Below are positions 1 through 7,648 of a stretch of DNA of 14,459 bases, one piece after another. The first letter of the stretch is position 1, and each line of letters opens with the position of its first letter. The translations under genes and the position numbers were made by a program. This DNA comes from CAZLNO01 sp964561005 (GTDB taxonomy: Bacteria; Pseudomonadota; Alphaproteobacteria; Kiloniellales; Rhodovibrionaceae), in the NCBI GenBank assembly GCA_964561005.1, contig CAZLNO010000097.1, positions 1-14,459 on the forward strand, read 5' to 3'. The notes under the pieces are model-generated. The model had not been told where the DNA came from. It saw only the letters and a program-made list of their open reading frames with translations, and searched no databases.

Positions 1-26
1 AGGACCTCGTCCTGAGCTTGTCGGAC
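1..26. repeat. Partial copy of a dispersed intergenic repeat
   Basis: The first bases read GGACCTCGTCCTGAGCTTGT followed by CGGAC. This resembles a short dispersed element that I recall from intergenic DNA of many proteobacteria, which usually continues with a GTCGAAGGAC-type end. Short GGAC/GTCC inverted motifs are visible (2-5 with 9-12, and 9-12 with 23-26). The copy is cut by the window edge, so its full extent is unknown. The family assignment is from memory and no second copy lies in this window. Confidence 0.4.
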
Positions 27-68
27 ACGCAGTCGACGCCCTTGGGCGTCAAGGATGAGTCTGTTCAA

Positions 69-142
69 ATGTCGGGCGGTATCACACCTATGGCGATTAC
101 CGGACCTGGGACGATGACGCCCGCTATGAACTCATCGACGGC
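69..142 (+). pseudogene. Out-of-frame 5' end of the Uma2-family gene
   Basis: ATG at 69 starts MSGG and then leaves the family frame. In the downstream frame, positions 80-142 encode YHTYGDYRTW, DDDARYELIDG and so on, the standard Uma2 N-terminal strand-helix with the conserved YELIDG. Joining the two needs a single-base change around 75-80. The best Shine-Dalgarno candidate is AAGGA at 51-55, which is 13 bases from the ATG and so a little distant. Whether this is a real mutation or a read/assembly error cannot be told from the sequence. Confidence 0.55.
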
Positions 143-646
143 GTGGCCTACATCATGGCCCCGGCGCCGGCACGGCTCCACCAGGAAGTTGCCGGGGAAA
201 TCTTTCGTCAGGCCGCCAATGCCCTTGAAGGGAGCGGCTGTCGCGTCCTGATCGCGCCCCTGGACGTGCGCCTTCCCAAGGGGGACGAGGCCGACGACCA
301 GATCGATACCGTGGTGCAGCCCGACATTCTTGCCGTCCGCGACCCGGCCAAGCCGGACGCGCGGTGCGTTCGCGGCGCCCCGGACTGGATGGTCGAGGTG
401 CTGTCCCCGGCCACGGCGAGCCACGACCCGATCCACAAGCGCCGTATCTACGAGCGCCACGGCGTGGCCGAGTTGTGGCTGGTGCATCCCACCGATCGCG
501 TGCTGACCCTCTACCGTCTGAGGAAAGGTGAGTACGGCAGACCGGAAATCGTCGAACTGACCGGCGAGACCGCGGTCGGCGTTCTGCCCGGTCTCGCCAT
601 CGGCTGGGACTCCCTGGCCGACCGCCTGCCCGAACCCGGTCCGTGA
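143..646 (+). CDS. Uma2-family (DUF820) endonuclease-like protein, 5' end out of frame
   Basis: The protein belongs to the Uma2/DUF820 family, which has a PD-(D/E)xK nuclease fold; its biological role is poorly known. Visible family motifs are MAPAPARLHQ near the start, QPDILAV, VEVLSPATASHD with a following K, YERHGVAELWLVHP, and a C-terminal GETAVGVLPGLAI. These cover the Asp, Glu and Lys positions expected of the fold. The only usable in-frame start is GTG at 143, giving 167 residues against the roughly 185-190 usual for the family. The same frame upstream (80-142) still encodes YHTYGDYRTW and YELIDG, typical family N-terminus, but has no ATG, GTG or TTG back to the stop at 56-58. An ATG at 69 lies in another frame; one lost base near 78-79 would join it to the conserved region. 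The gene is therefore probably frameshifted, or the sequence has an error. It converges on the Kef-type gene. Confidence 0.8.
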   Translation: MAYIMAPAPARLHQEVAGEIFRQAANALEGSGCRVLIAPLDVRLPKGDEADDQIDTVVQPDILAVRDPAKPDARCVRGAPDWMVEVLSPATASHDPIHKRRIYERHGVAELWLVHPTDRVLTLYRLRKGEYGRPEIVELTGETAVGVLPGLAIGWDSLADRLPEPGP

Positions 647-699
647 ACCGCCGGCGGCGAGCCCGCCCCGCCCGGCAAAGGCCTGCCGCCTCGCAACCG

Positions 700-2502
700 C
701 TACCCCTTCCCCGTCGTCCGCGTGCGCCGCGTGCGGCGGCGGGGGAAGACGCGGCGGGCCAGCCAGCTCCCCGGCGAATCGTCCTCGGCCGGGCCGCTTT
801 CCGGCCGCTGCTCCAGCATGTCGTCCAGCAGCGCGTAGTCGTCGCGGCGGAAGGCTTCCAGGCTGTTCTCGATCTCCTCCAGGTTGGTGCCGGTCAGCCG
901 CATCACCTTGGCCCCGAGCTGCAGGCTGGCTTCCACCGCCTCCGAGACCACGGCACTGGCGCCGGCCTGCTCCAGGCGCTTGCGATGCACGCCGTCGCGG
1001 GCGCGGGACACCACCGTGAACTCCGGGTCGTGGCCGCGCAGCGCGGCCACCGCCCGCTCGGCGAGGCCCGGCTGGTCCAGGGTGATCACCGCCGCCCGCG
1101 CGTGCGCCAGGCCGGCGGCGCGCAGCACATCGATGCGGCTGGCGTCGCCGAAATAGACCGGCATGCCCTCCTCGCGCCCGCGGCGCACGCGGTCCATGTC
1201 GACGTCGACGGCGACATAGGGCACGTCGGCATGCTCCAGCAGCTTGCACACCGTCCAGCCGACCCGCCCGAATCCGGCCACCAGCACGTGATCGGCGATG
1301 TCCTCGGTCGCTGCGCCCAGCTCCGTGTCGACGGTCTCGGCGGGCGCGCGCCGGGTCATGAGGGACTTGCCCATGGCGGCGAGCAGCGGCGTGCTGGCCA
1401 TGGAGATCGCCACCGAGGCCAGCAGCGGCTGGCCCACCTCGCCCCGCACCACGCCAAGCTGCATCGCCACGCCCAGGACGACAAAGGCGAACTCGCCGCC
1501 CTGCGCCAGCAGCAGCGCGACCCGCCCGGACAGCGCCGCCCCGCTGCCGTTGATCCGCAGGATGACGAAGAGGATGGCCGCCTTGCCGACCAGCAGCGCC
1601 AGTGCCAGCCCCAGGACCGTGCCGGTGTCCTCGGCCACTTGGCCGAGGTCGATGCTCATGCCGACGGTCATGAAGAACAGGCCGAGGAACAGCCCGCGAA
1701 AGGGCTGGATGTCCGCCTCGATCTGATGACGGTATTCGGTGTCGGCCAGCAGCAGGCCGGCCAGGAAGGCGCCCAGCGCCATCGACATGCCCACCTGCGC
1801 CGTCGCCCAGCCGGTGGCCAGCACCAGCAGCAGGTTGGTCGCGGTGAAGACCTCCGGATTGCGGGTCCCGGCCATGACGCGATAGACCGGCCGCAGCAAC
1901 AGCCGGCCCACCACCAGGATCGCCGCGATGGCCGCCGCCGCCTTGAGCCCCGCCAGGCCGAGCGCGGTGACGATGTCGCGCGAGCCGCCGGCGAGAATCG
2001 GCAGCAGCGCCAGCAGCGGCACCACGGCCAGATCCTGGAACAGCAGCACGGAGATCGCCATGCGGCCGTGCTGCTCGGTCGCCTCGCGCCGCTCCACCAG
2101 GAGCTGCAGGACCGTCGCGGTGGAGGACAGCGCCAGCGCCCCGCCGATCACCAGCGCCGCGCCCGGCGACAGCCCGGCGGCATAGGCGATCAGGCCGATC
2201 ACCAGCGAGGTGGCGGCCACCTGGGACAGGCCCAGCCCCAGGATGTAGCGGCGCATGGCGATCAAGCGCCGCAACGGCAGATCGAGGCCGATGGCGAACA
2301 GCAGGAAGATCACCCCGAACTCGGCCAGCAGGTGCGTCTCGTCGGTCTCGCGCACCAGCCCCAGGGCGTGCGGCCCGATGACCAGTCCGGCAACCAGATA
2401 GCCCAGCACCGGGCTGACGCGCAGCCGCTGCACGACGGGCACGCTGACGATCGCGGCCAGCAGGATGATCAGGACTTCGGTGAGATGGCCCGTTTCCGGC
2501 AT
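700..2502 (-). CDS. Kef-type K+/H+ antiporter (CPA2 family) with RCK/TrkA-N domain
   Basis: This 600-residue inner-membrane protein should exchange K+ (or another monovalent cation) for H+, as KefB/KefC do. Residues 8-385 form the polytopic exchanger domain, with GYLVAGLVIGPHALGL (34-49), the LLFQDLAVVP motif carrying Q156 and D157, and the EYRHQIEADIQPF...GLFLGLFF...GMSID signature near 256-285 that closely matches KefC. Residues 403-520 are a TrkA-N/RCK domain with the nucleotide loop GFGRVG (410-415) and acidic D433. The tail after 583 is strongly basic. Start chosen: ATG at 2502, preceded by AGGGG about seven bases upstream and beginning MPETGHLTEV, just before the first membrane helix. 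An in-frame upstream start would add 20 residues with no homology value. Length equals that of E. coli KefB/C (about 600). No KefF/KefG-like ancillary gene is adjacent. KefB and KefC cannot be told apart here. Confidence 0.93.
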   Translation of the reverse strand: MPETGHLTEVLIILLAAIVSVPVVQRLRVSPVLGYLVAGLVIGPHALGLVRETDETHLLAEFGVIFLLFAIGLDLPLRRLIAMRRYILGLGLSQVAATSLVIGLIAYAAGLSPGAALVIGGALALSSTATVLQLLVERREATEQHGRMAISVLLFQDLAVVPLLALLPILAGGSRDIVTALGLAGLKAAAAIAAILVVGRLLLRPVYRVMAGTRNPEVFTATNLLLVLATGWATAQVGMSMALGAFLAGLLLADTEYRHQIEADIQPFRGLFLGLFFMTVGMSIDLGQVAEDTGTVLGLALALLVGKAAILFVILRINGSGAALSGRVALLLAQGGEFAFVVLGVAMQLGVVRGEVGQPLLASVAISMASTPLLAAMGKSLMTRRAPAETVDTELGAATEDIADHVLVAGFGRVGWTVCKLLEHADVPYVAVDVDMDRVRRGREEGMPVYFGDASRIDVLRAAGLAHARAAVITLDQPGLAERAVAALRGHDPEFTVVSRARDGVHRKRLEQAGASAVVSEAVEASLQLGAKVMRLTGTNLEEIENSLEAFRRDDYALLDDMLEQRPESGPAEDDSPGSWLARRVFPRRRTRRTRTTGKG

Positions 2503-2590
2503 GCTGCCCCTGTCGTTGTCGTGGCTCCCGCACCTTGTAGCATGTCCGGCGGCGCGGGACACTCATGGCGCGAAGCGCCGGGCGCGTAAC

Positions 2591-2632
2591 AGGCAACGAG
2601 CAACGGGCAACGGGCAACGGGCAACGGGCAAG
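2591..2632. repeat. Heptanucleotide tandem repeat (GGGCAAC), six units
   Basis: Six contiguous 7-base units are present: AGGCAAC, GAGCAAC, then three exact GGGCAAC, then GGGCAAG. The outer units diverge while the core is perfect, the usual look of a slippage-prone short tandem repeat. A single inverted occurrence, GTTGCCCGT, lies at 2767-2775. It is intergenic and the 7-base period would not preserve a reading frame. Confidence 0.9.
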
Positions 2633-2634
2633 AG

Positions 2635-2666
2635 AAAGGCGCGGAGACATTGGCCTCCGCGCCTTT
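2635..2666 (-). terminator. Hairpin, probable terminator of the ABC1-kinase transcript
   Basis: AAAGGCGCGGAG (2635-2646) and CTCCGCGCCTTT (2655-2666) form a perfect 12-base-pair stem with an 8-base loop. Read on the minus strand, the 3' arm ends in TTT and is followed by CTCTT, a modest U-tract. It lies about 220 bases past the kinase stop and about 130 bases before the Kef-type start, so it could insulate the two. The weak U-tract and the distance from the kinase keep confidence moderate. Confidence 0.5.
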
Positions 2667-2883
2667 GCACCCCCCTTCCCCCGTCGGCGCCATTCGGCGC
2701 CGGCAACCATACGGCCCCCCACGGCCGTGGTCTCGGGTTCAAGGCTCCGGCGTGCCGTTGCACGCCGTTGCCCGTCACGAGCAATTGTGATGAAAAGGTC
2801 TTAAAAACAGTTTAAACGCAGCGGAACATCAACCTCCTCTACATACACGCCGTAGGCGTGGTCGCGAGGCGCCGCCCCACGCC

Positions 2884-4401
2884 TCACTCCGGCGCCGGCA
2901 CATCGTGCGCTTCCAGGGCCTGCCGCTGCCGCCGCGCCAGGGCCTCGGCATCGAAATCCTGGATCAGCTCCTGGAACAGGCGGTGCCAGTTGATCTCCGC
3001 GCGCAGGTGCATGAACACCGAGCCCAGCCCGATCGCGGCGCGGTCCATCAGCACGAACTCGCGCGGCGGTTTCACGCCGCCCAGGCGCTTCAACTCTTTG
3101 TGAATACGATTGGCCAGTTCGGCGCCGTAGGTGGTGCCCCGATCGCCCTGGATCAGTCGCACGCTGTCGTCCAGCAGCGGGCCGTAGAGGTATTCCGCCC
3201 AGAGGTTCAGGATCTCCAGCACCTCGTCGTTCAGGTTGGTGAAGCCCCAGATCGCGTAGGCGTGCTTGGCGCGCTCGCGATCGCCGGTTTCGAGGGCGTG
3301 ATACAGCTCGATCACGCCCTCGACGAAGGGCGTACGGAAGGTCCGGATGCAGCCGAAGTCCATCAGGTTGATCGACTGATCCTCGGCTCGCACGGTATAG
3401 TTGCCGAGGTGCGGGTCGCCGTGGATCACGCCGTAGTAGTAGAATGGGACGTACCAGGCCCGGAACATGTTGTAGGCGACGCGGTTGCGCTCTTCCTGGT
3501 CGGCGTGGCCGTCGATGAACTCCATCAGCCGCATGCCGTCCAGCCAGGACATCGTCAGCAGCCGCCGGGTGCAGAACTCCGGCGCGCTTTCGGGCACGTG
3601 CACGCCGGGCTCGTCGCGCAGCATCTCGGCGTAGAGGTCCATGTGCCGGCGTTCCAGGCCGTAGTCCAGCTCCTCGCGCAGGCGGTCGCACAGCTCGTGG
3701 TAGATGTCCGAGGTGTCGATGGCGTTGTCGTAGCGCCGGTAGATCGACAGGATCCACTGAAGCTGCTTCAGGTCGGCGTCGACAGCGGATTGCATGTCCG
3801 GATACTGCAGCTTGCAGGCCAGCTTGCGGTCCCGGTCGTCGACCGCCAGATGCACCTGCCCCAGCGAAGCGGCGGCCACGGCCTCGTGGCTGAATTCCTT
3901 GAAGCGCTTGCGCCAGCCGGGACCCAGCTCGGTGGTCATGCGCCGCTTGACGAAGGGCCAGCCCATCGGCGGCGCGTTCGACTGAAGCTGCTGCAACTCC
4001 TCGGCGTACTCGCGCGGCAGGGCGTCGGGGATGGTCGCCAGGATCTGCGCCGCCTTCATCAGCGGCCCCTTGATCCCGCCCAGCGCGGCCTTGAGCTCGC
4101 CGGAATGCTTTGCCGAATCGAGTTCGATGCCCAGATAGCGGCTGCCGACGAGCTGGGCGGCGAGGCCGCCGACCGAGCGGCCCACCTGGGCGTAGCGGCG
4201 CAGCCGGCCGCCGACGCTCCCGGCATCTGAGTCCTGCCCGGATTCGCGGCGCGACCAGGCGGCGGTGTCGTCGTAGTCGGCGTCGCGATAGGGCGTGCCG
4301 GGCGTCGGCGCGGCGTCGCGGTCGCGGCGCCGCGTGCGGTCGCCGCCCCGCTCTGTCCGGGTGTTGCGGCGGTCGCCGCCGTCACGGGAGGTGTCGGTCA
4401 T
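2884..4401 (-). CDS. ABC1/ADCK (AarF/UbiB/COQ8-like) atypical protein kinase-like protein
   Basis: The 505-residue protein belongs to the ABC1/UbiB/COQ8 family, whose best-known members support ubiquinone biosynthesis or lipid handling through ATP binding/hydrolysis. Visible features are: an Arg/Asp-rich, probably disordered N-terminus (1-60); the KxGQ-equivalent helix with K116-A-A-Q119 in LMKAAQILATIPDALP; the alanine-rich ATP loop ending AAASLGQVH (176-184); candidate ATP lysine K197 (CKLQYP); acidic EELDY (243-247); catalytic HGDPHLGN (327-334); and DFG (348-350). All catalytic elements are present, but KxGQ is KAAQ here, as in the alphaproteobacterial subgroup I recall. Start chosen: ATG 4401 with GGAG six bases upstream. 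The same frame runs open upstream to 5595, but that part overlaps the dehydrogenase in another frame and is a shadow. The gene lies 74 bases behind the dehydrogenase on the same strand, so co-transcription is likely. The substrate is unknown. Confidence 0.9.
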   Translation of the reverse strand: MTDTSRDGGDRRNTRTERGGDRTRRRDRDAAPTPGTPYRDADYDDTAAWSRRESGQDSDAGSVGGRLRRYAQVGRSVGGLAAQLVGSRYLGIELDSAKHSGELKAALGGIKGPLMKAAQILATIPDALPREYAEELQQLQSNAPPMGWPFVKRRMTTELGPGWRKRFKEFSHEAVAAASLGQVHLAVDDRDRKLACKLQYPDMQSAVDADLKQLQWILSIYRRYDNAIDTSDIYHELCDRLREELDYGLERRHMDLYAEMLRDEPGVHVPESAPEFCTRRLLTMSWLDGMRLMEFIDGHADQEERNRVAYNMFRAWYVPFYYYGVIHGDPHLGNYTVRAEDQSINLMDFGCIRTFRTPFVEGVIELYHALETGDRERAKHAYAIWGFTNLNDEVLEILNLWAEYLYGPLLDDSVRLIQGDRGTTYGAELANRIHKELKRLGGVKPPREFVLMDRAAIGLGSVFMHLRAEINWHRLFQELIQDFDAEALARRQRQALEAHDVPAPE

Positions 4402-4475
4402 CGTCGCTCCATCCTTTACAGGACAGAAATTGGACCGCTCAGCCCCTGCGTCCAGCGCCCGCGCGACCGCGCCGG

Positions 4476-5519
4476 TCAGAAGCGATCGATCACCGTGACG
4501 CCGACGGTCGAATAGCGGTCCATCGCGGCCAAGGCCGTGCCCGCCTGCTCCAGCGCGATCCGGCCGGTGACGAGACGGGCGGGGTCCAGGCGGCCGGCGG
4601 CGATCATGTCGAACAGCGCGGGAAACCGGCTGGCCGGGATGCCGCGCGTGCCCATCACCGAGATCTGCCGGGCGTACACCAGCTCCAGCAGCGGGATCGG
4701 CGGCGCGGCGTGCTCCTCCAGCGGCATGCCGATCTGCACGTGGCGGCCCAGCTTGCGCAGGCCGCGCAGCGAGTTGTGGAAGGTCTCGGTGATGCCCAGC
4801 GCGTCGATGGACACCTGGGCGCCGCCGCCGGTGCGCTCCCGCACCGCCTCGCCCGGATCGTTGACCCCGCGCACGTTCAGCGTGTCGCTGGCGCCCAGCT
4901 CGCGCGCCAGGTCCAGCGCCGCGTCGTTGACGTCGACCGCCAGCACCGGCGCGCCCAGCGCGGCGCCGATCATCACGGCCGACAGCCCGACGCCGCCGCA
5001 GCCATGCACGGCCAGCCACTCCCCCGGCTGCAGCCTCGCGCGGTCGACGATGCCGCGAAACGCCGTGGTCACGCGGCAGCCCATGCCGGCGGCGGCGGCG
5101 AAGTCCAGCGACTCTGGCAGGCGGACCAGGTTGAAGTCGGCACGCGGCACCGGCACACGCTCGCCAAACGCGCCCCAGCCGGAAAAGCCGACGACGTGCT
5201 GGTGGTCGCAGACCGTGGCGTCGCCGCCCAGGCAGTCCGGGCAGGTCCCGCAGCCCAGGATGAAGGGCGCGGTCACCCGCTCCCCCACCGCGAAGCGCCG
5301 GCAGTCCGGCCCGACCTCCGCGACCACGCCGGCGAATTCGTGGCCCGGCACGTGCGGCGCGGCCACGTCGGGGTCGGCGCCCTTCCAGGCGTGCCAGTCC
5401 GAGCGGCAGACCCCGCAGGCCCGGACCTCCAGCACGACGCCGTCGGGCGGGCAGGCCGGGTCGGGCACCTCGCGCACCTGCAGCGGGTCCTTGAAGCGAT
5501 CGAACACGGCGGCCTTCAT
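4476..5519 (-). CDS. Zinc-dependent alcohol dehydrogenase (MDR superfamily)
   Basis: This 347-residue cytosolic medium-chain dehydrogenase has the GroES-like domain first and a Rossmann domain after. Probable catalytic-zinc ligands are C38 (ACGVCRSDWH), H60 with E61 (VPGHEFAG), and C148 (GMGCRVTTAF). Four cysteines for the structural zinc are at 90, 93, 96 and 104. The nucleotide loop is GCGGVG (173-178), and D196 after the second strand (VLAVDVND) favours NAD(H) over NADP(H). Length is normal for the family. Start ATG 5519 follows GGGAG by six bases. The substrate cannot be read from sequence; primary or secondary alcohols are both possible. It is the promoter-proximal gene of a probable two-gene unit with the ABC1 kinase, and is divergent from the lipoprotein gene. 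No convincing promoter box was found in the 222-base divergent gap. Confidence 0.92.
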   Translation of the reverse strand: MKAAVFDRFKDPLQVREVPDPACPPDGVVLEVRACGVCRSDWHAWKGADPDVAAPHVPGHEFAGVVAEVGPDCRRFAVGERVTAPFILGCGTCPDCLGGDATVCDHQHVVGFSGWGAFGERVPVPRADFNLVRLPESLDFAAAAGMGCRVTTAFRGIVDRARLQPGEWLAVHGCGGVGLSAVMIGAALGAPVLAVDVNDAALDLARELGASDTLNVRGVNDPGEAVRERTGGGAQVSIDALGITETFHNSLRGLRKLGRHVQIGMPLEEHAAPPIPLLELVYARQISVMGTRGIPASRFPALFDMIAAGRLDPARLVTGRIALEQAGTALAAMDRYSTVGVTVIDRF

Positions 5520-5741
5520 GGCAACTCCCGGCGGCTTGGCATGAATGCGCGCAGCCTAGGACAGCCGCGACCGCGGCGGGAAGCGAAAATGCCACACCTC
5601 CGTCGTGGGGCGAACCTGCGGGCCGTGAGCGTGCATCCGCTTCCCCGCCGCCACGTTTCCCTTATGGTAAATGCCTTTGCTACCCTGACGCCGCGATCCG
5701 ACCGGGCATCGCGCCACTTCGAACGAGGGGAGACCTGACCC

Positions 5742-6248
5742 ATGAGCCTTTACATCAAGGCGCCGCGCGGATGGCGCGGTGCGATCCTGGCCGCGCTTGT
5801 CCTGCCGCTCGCCCTGGCCGCCTGCGCGCGCGGCGACTATCCCGGCCCGAAGCAGTCGGTGGGCACCGTGGGCGGCGCGGTGCTGGGCGGCCTGCTCGGC
5901 TCGCAGATCGGCGAGGGCCAGGGCCGGCTCTGGGCGACCGGCGCCGGCGCGGTGCTGGGCGCGCTGGCGGGCTCGGAGATCGGCAAGTCCCTCGACCGCG
6001 CCGACCGGCTCTACATGGCCCGCACCACCCAGGCATCGCTGGAGCACACGCGCACCGGCACGACCTCGACCTGGGAGAACCCGGACACCGGCCACACTGG
6101 CAGCGTCACGCCGGTGGACACCTACCAGCAGCCGGACGGCCGCTATTGCCGCGAGTTCCAGCAGACGGTGACCATCGGCGGCCGCACCGAGCAGGCCTAC
6201 GGCACCGCCTGCCGCCAGCCGGACGGGAGCTGGGAGATCGTGAGCTGA
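5742..6248 (+). CDS. Glycine-zipper outer-membrane lipoprotein (Rickettsia 17-kDa antigen type)
   Basis: The 168-residue protein starts with a lipoprotein signal peptide: hydrophobic 13-27, then lipobox LALAAC with C28 as the lipidated residue. Alanine at +2 suggests outer-membrane sorting. Residues 41-82 form a glycine zipper (GTVGGAVLGGLLGSQIG, then GAGAVLGALAGSEIG), the double-spanning motif of the 17-kDa surface-antigen/RT0821 family. The C-terminal part (120-168) has the family's short repeat-like strands, with Y-C-R-E-F and TACRQPDGSW, where two cysteines (136 and 157) could form a disulfide. Such proteins are envelope components of unclear function. Start ATG 5742 has a strong GAGGGGAG Shine-Dalgarno. 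A weak promoter guess is TTCCCT (5657-5662) with TACCCT (5681-5686). The gene is monocistronic by appearance and ends inside a hairpin arm. Confidence 0.9.
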   Translation: MSLYIKAPRGWRGAILAALVLPLALAACARGDYPGPKQSVGTVGGAVLGGLLGSQIGEGQGRLWATGAGAVLGALAGSEIGKSLDRADRLYMARTTQASLEHTRTGTTSTWENPDTGHTGSVTPVDTYQQPDGRYCREFQQTVTIGGRTEQAYGTACRQPDGSWEIVS

Positions 6249-6283
6249 GCCGCGGCCGCGTCCGGCCGGCGCGCCGCGGCTCA
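6246..6283 (+). terminator. GC-rich hairpin overlapping the lipoprotein stop codon
   Basis: TGAGCCGCGGC (6246-6256) and GCCGCGGCTCA (6273-6283) make a perfect 11-base-pair stem with a 16-base loop that is itself CCGGCCGG-rich. The lipoprotein TGA stop is the first three bases of the stem. No T-run follows, so it is either an inefficient intrinsic terminator or a stabilising 3' structure. Confidence 0.45.
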
Positions 6284-6399
6284 CGATTCGGGGAGTGCCC
6301 CTCGCAAGGCGGGCCGATCCTGAATACGTGCCATGGAGGCGGTTAATCGAGCCCACGGGCCGCCGCCGAGGTCCCGCGCGAGCAGGAAAGGCGCCAGCC

Positions 6400-7638
6400 A
6401 TGCCCCAGACGAAAGACCGCCACGTCCCCGTGAACCTGCGGCAGAGCGGCGACGCCGACGTGCGCATGCTGATCGGCACGCGCGTGCGCAAGTCGCCCTA
6501 CTGGCACAAGTCGGTGGAGCACGGCGTGCGCGCGGTGACGGTGTACAACCGGATGTACCACCCGCGCCTCTACTTCTCGCCGGAGGCCGACAGCCTGATG
6601 GGCGAGTACCATTATCTCACCCAGCACGTCACGCTGTGGAACGTCGCCGTCGAGCGGCAGATCATGGTCAAGGGGCCGGACGCCCTGGACTTCGTCAACC
6701 GCGTCGTCACCCGCGACATGAAGAAGAAGCTGCCGGTCAACAAGGCGCGCTACGTCATCCTCTGCGACAACGACGGCGGCATCGTCAACGACCCCGTGCT
6801 GCTGCGCGTGGCCGAGGACGAGTTCTGGTTCTCCATCTCCGATTCCGACGTGGCGCTCTGGCTGAAGGGGCTGAACACCGGCTGGGGCTTCGACGTCGAG
6901 ATCGCCGAGATCGACGTGGCGCCGGTGCAGGTGCAGGGACCCAAGGCGCTGCCCATGATGCAGGACCTGTTCGGCCGGCAGGTGGAGCAGACGCCCTACT
7001 ACGGCCTCTGGCAGACCACGCTGGAGGGCATGGAGGTGGTGGTCTCGCGCACCGGCTTCTCGGGCGAGATCGGCTTCGAGGTCTACCTGCGCCACGCCGA
7101 CCGCGACGCCGACAGGCTCTGGGACACCCTGGTGAAGGCCGGCGAGCCCTACAACCTGCGGGTCATCGCGCCGGGGCACATCCGGCGGATCGAGGCCGGC
7201 ATCCTGTCCTACGGCCAGGACATGGACATCGAGACCAACCCCTTCGAGGTGGGGCTGGACTGGCAGTTCGACCCGGACAAGCCGGACTGGTACGTCGGCA
7301 AGGAGGCCCTGCACCGCATCCATGACGAAGGCGTGCAGCGCAAGCTGGTGGGCCTGACCATGGGCGGCCCGCGCATCACCTGGTACAACGCCGACTTCTG
7401 GCGGGTCTGCGACGAGGACTGCGCGAAGGACGTGGGCTATGTCACCAGCGCCTTCCACTCGCCGAAGATGGAGACGAACATCGCCCTGGCGATGGTGCCG
7501 ATCGCCTACAGCCAGCCGGGGACGAAGCTGAACGTCGACCTCCCCGGCGAGGCGGGCCTGGTGGCCGCCGAGGTGCACCCGGTGCCGTTCCACGATCCCA
7601 AGAAGGAGATTCCGCGCGGCGGCAGCGGCGCGTCGTGA
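6400..7638 (+). CDS. DmdA/GcvT-like folate-dependent aminomethyltransferase or demethylase
   Basis: The 412-residue protein has the GcvT fold and binds tetrahydrofolate in the known members: GcvT cleaves glycine, DmdA demethylates dimethylsulfoniopropionate (DMSP). Segments recalling DmdA are SPYWHKSVEHGVRAVTVYNRM (32-52), HVTLWNVAVERQI (76-88), GGIVNDPVLL (126-135), FSISDSDVALWLKGL (144-158), VQGPKALPMMQDLFG (178-192) and YGQDMDIETNPFEVGLD (271-287). The GcvT 'DD' dyad is N130-D131 here, as I recall for DmdA. In contrast RTGFSGEIGFE (217-227) keeps the GcvT form rather than the altered DmdA form. It could be a DMSP demethylase or a relative acting on another methyl or methylamine donor. Start ATG 6400 follows AGGAAAGG by nine bases; a GTG at 6295 would add 35 unlikely residues. 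No other glycine-cleavage gene (gcvH/gcvP) is adjacent, which argues against classical GcvT. Confidence 0.82.
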   Translation: MPQTKDRHVPVNLRQSGDADVRMLIGTRVRKSPYWHKSVEHGVRAVTVYNRMYHPRLYFSPEADSLMGEYHYLTQHVTLWNVAVERQIMVKGPDALDFVNRVVTRDMKKKLPVNKARYVILCDNDGGIVNDPVLLRVAEDEFWFSISDSDVALWLKGLNTGWGFDVEIAEIDVAPVQVQGPKALPMMQDLFGRQVEQTPYYGLWQTTLEGMEVVVSRTGFSGEIGFEVYLRHADRDADRLWDTLVKAGEPYNLRVIAPGHIRRIEAGILSYGQDMDIETNPFEVGLDWQFDPDKPDWYVGKEALHRIHDEGVQRKLVGLTMGGPRITWYNADFWRVCDEDCAKDVGYVTSAFHSPKMETNIALAMVPIAYSQPGTKLNVDLPGEAGLVAAEVHPVPFHDPKKEIPRGGSGAS

Positions 7639-7648
7639 GACGAACGGT

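Larger units (their letters stand above)
2503..2883. other. Repeat-rich intergenic region without a gene
   Basis: This 381-base gap separates the ABC1-kinase stop from the Kef-type start, both on the minus strand. It holds the heptamer tandem repeat (2591-2632), a terminator-like hairpin (2635-2666), a 12-base perfect palindrome CCACGGCCGTGG (2719-2730), an inverted copy of the heptamer sequence, GTTGCCCGT (2767-2775), an AT-rich stretch (2780-2816), and a small hairpin CACGCC-GTA-GGCGTG (2846-2860) shortly after the kinase stop. Short open frames here are composed of repeat sequence and have no recognisable protein character. I see no convincing promoter for the Kef-type gene. Confidence 0.6.

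Noticed and set aside
643..2589. 648-residue plus-strand open frame opposite the antiporter
   Set aside because: Composition (Gln, His, Arg, Ala) is that of an antisense shadow, and it lacks any known domain.
65..2722. Long minus-strand open frame over the Kef-type and Uma2 genes
   Set aside because: It is a shifted frame of the antiporter gene, rich in Arg/Gly/Ala/Pro, as expected for high-GC shadow frames; no motif is recognisable.
2884..5595. An 885-903-residue open frame on the minus strand joining the kinase with upstream sequence
   Set aside because: Upstream of 4401 it reads as low-complexity Arg/Gly/Ala sequence antisense-frame to the zinc dehydrogenase; only the part from 4401 has family motifs and a ribosome-binding site.
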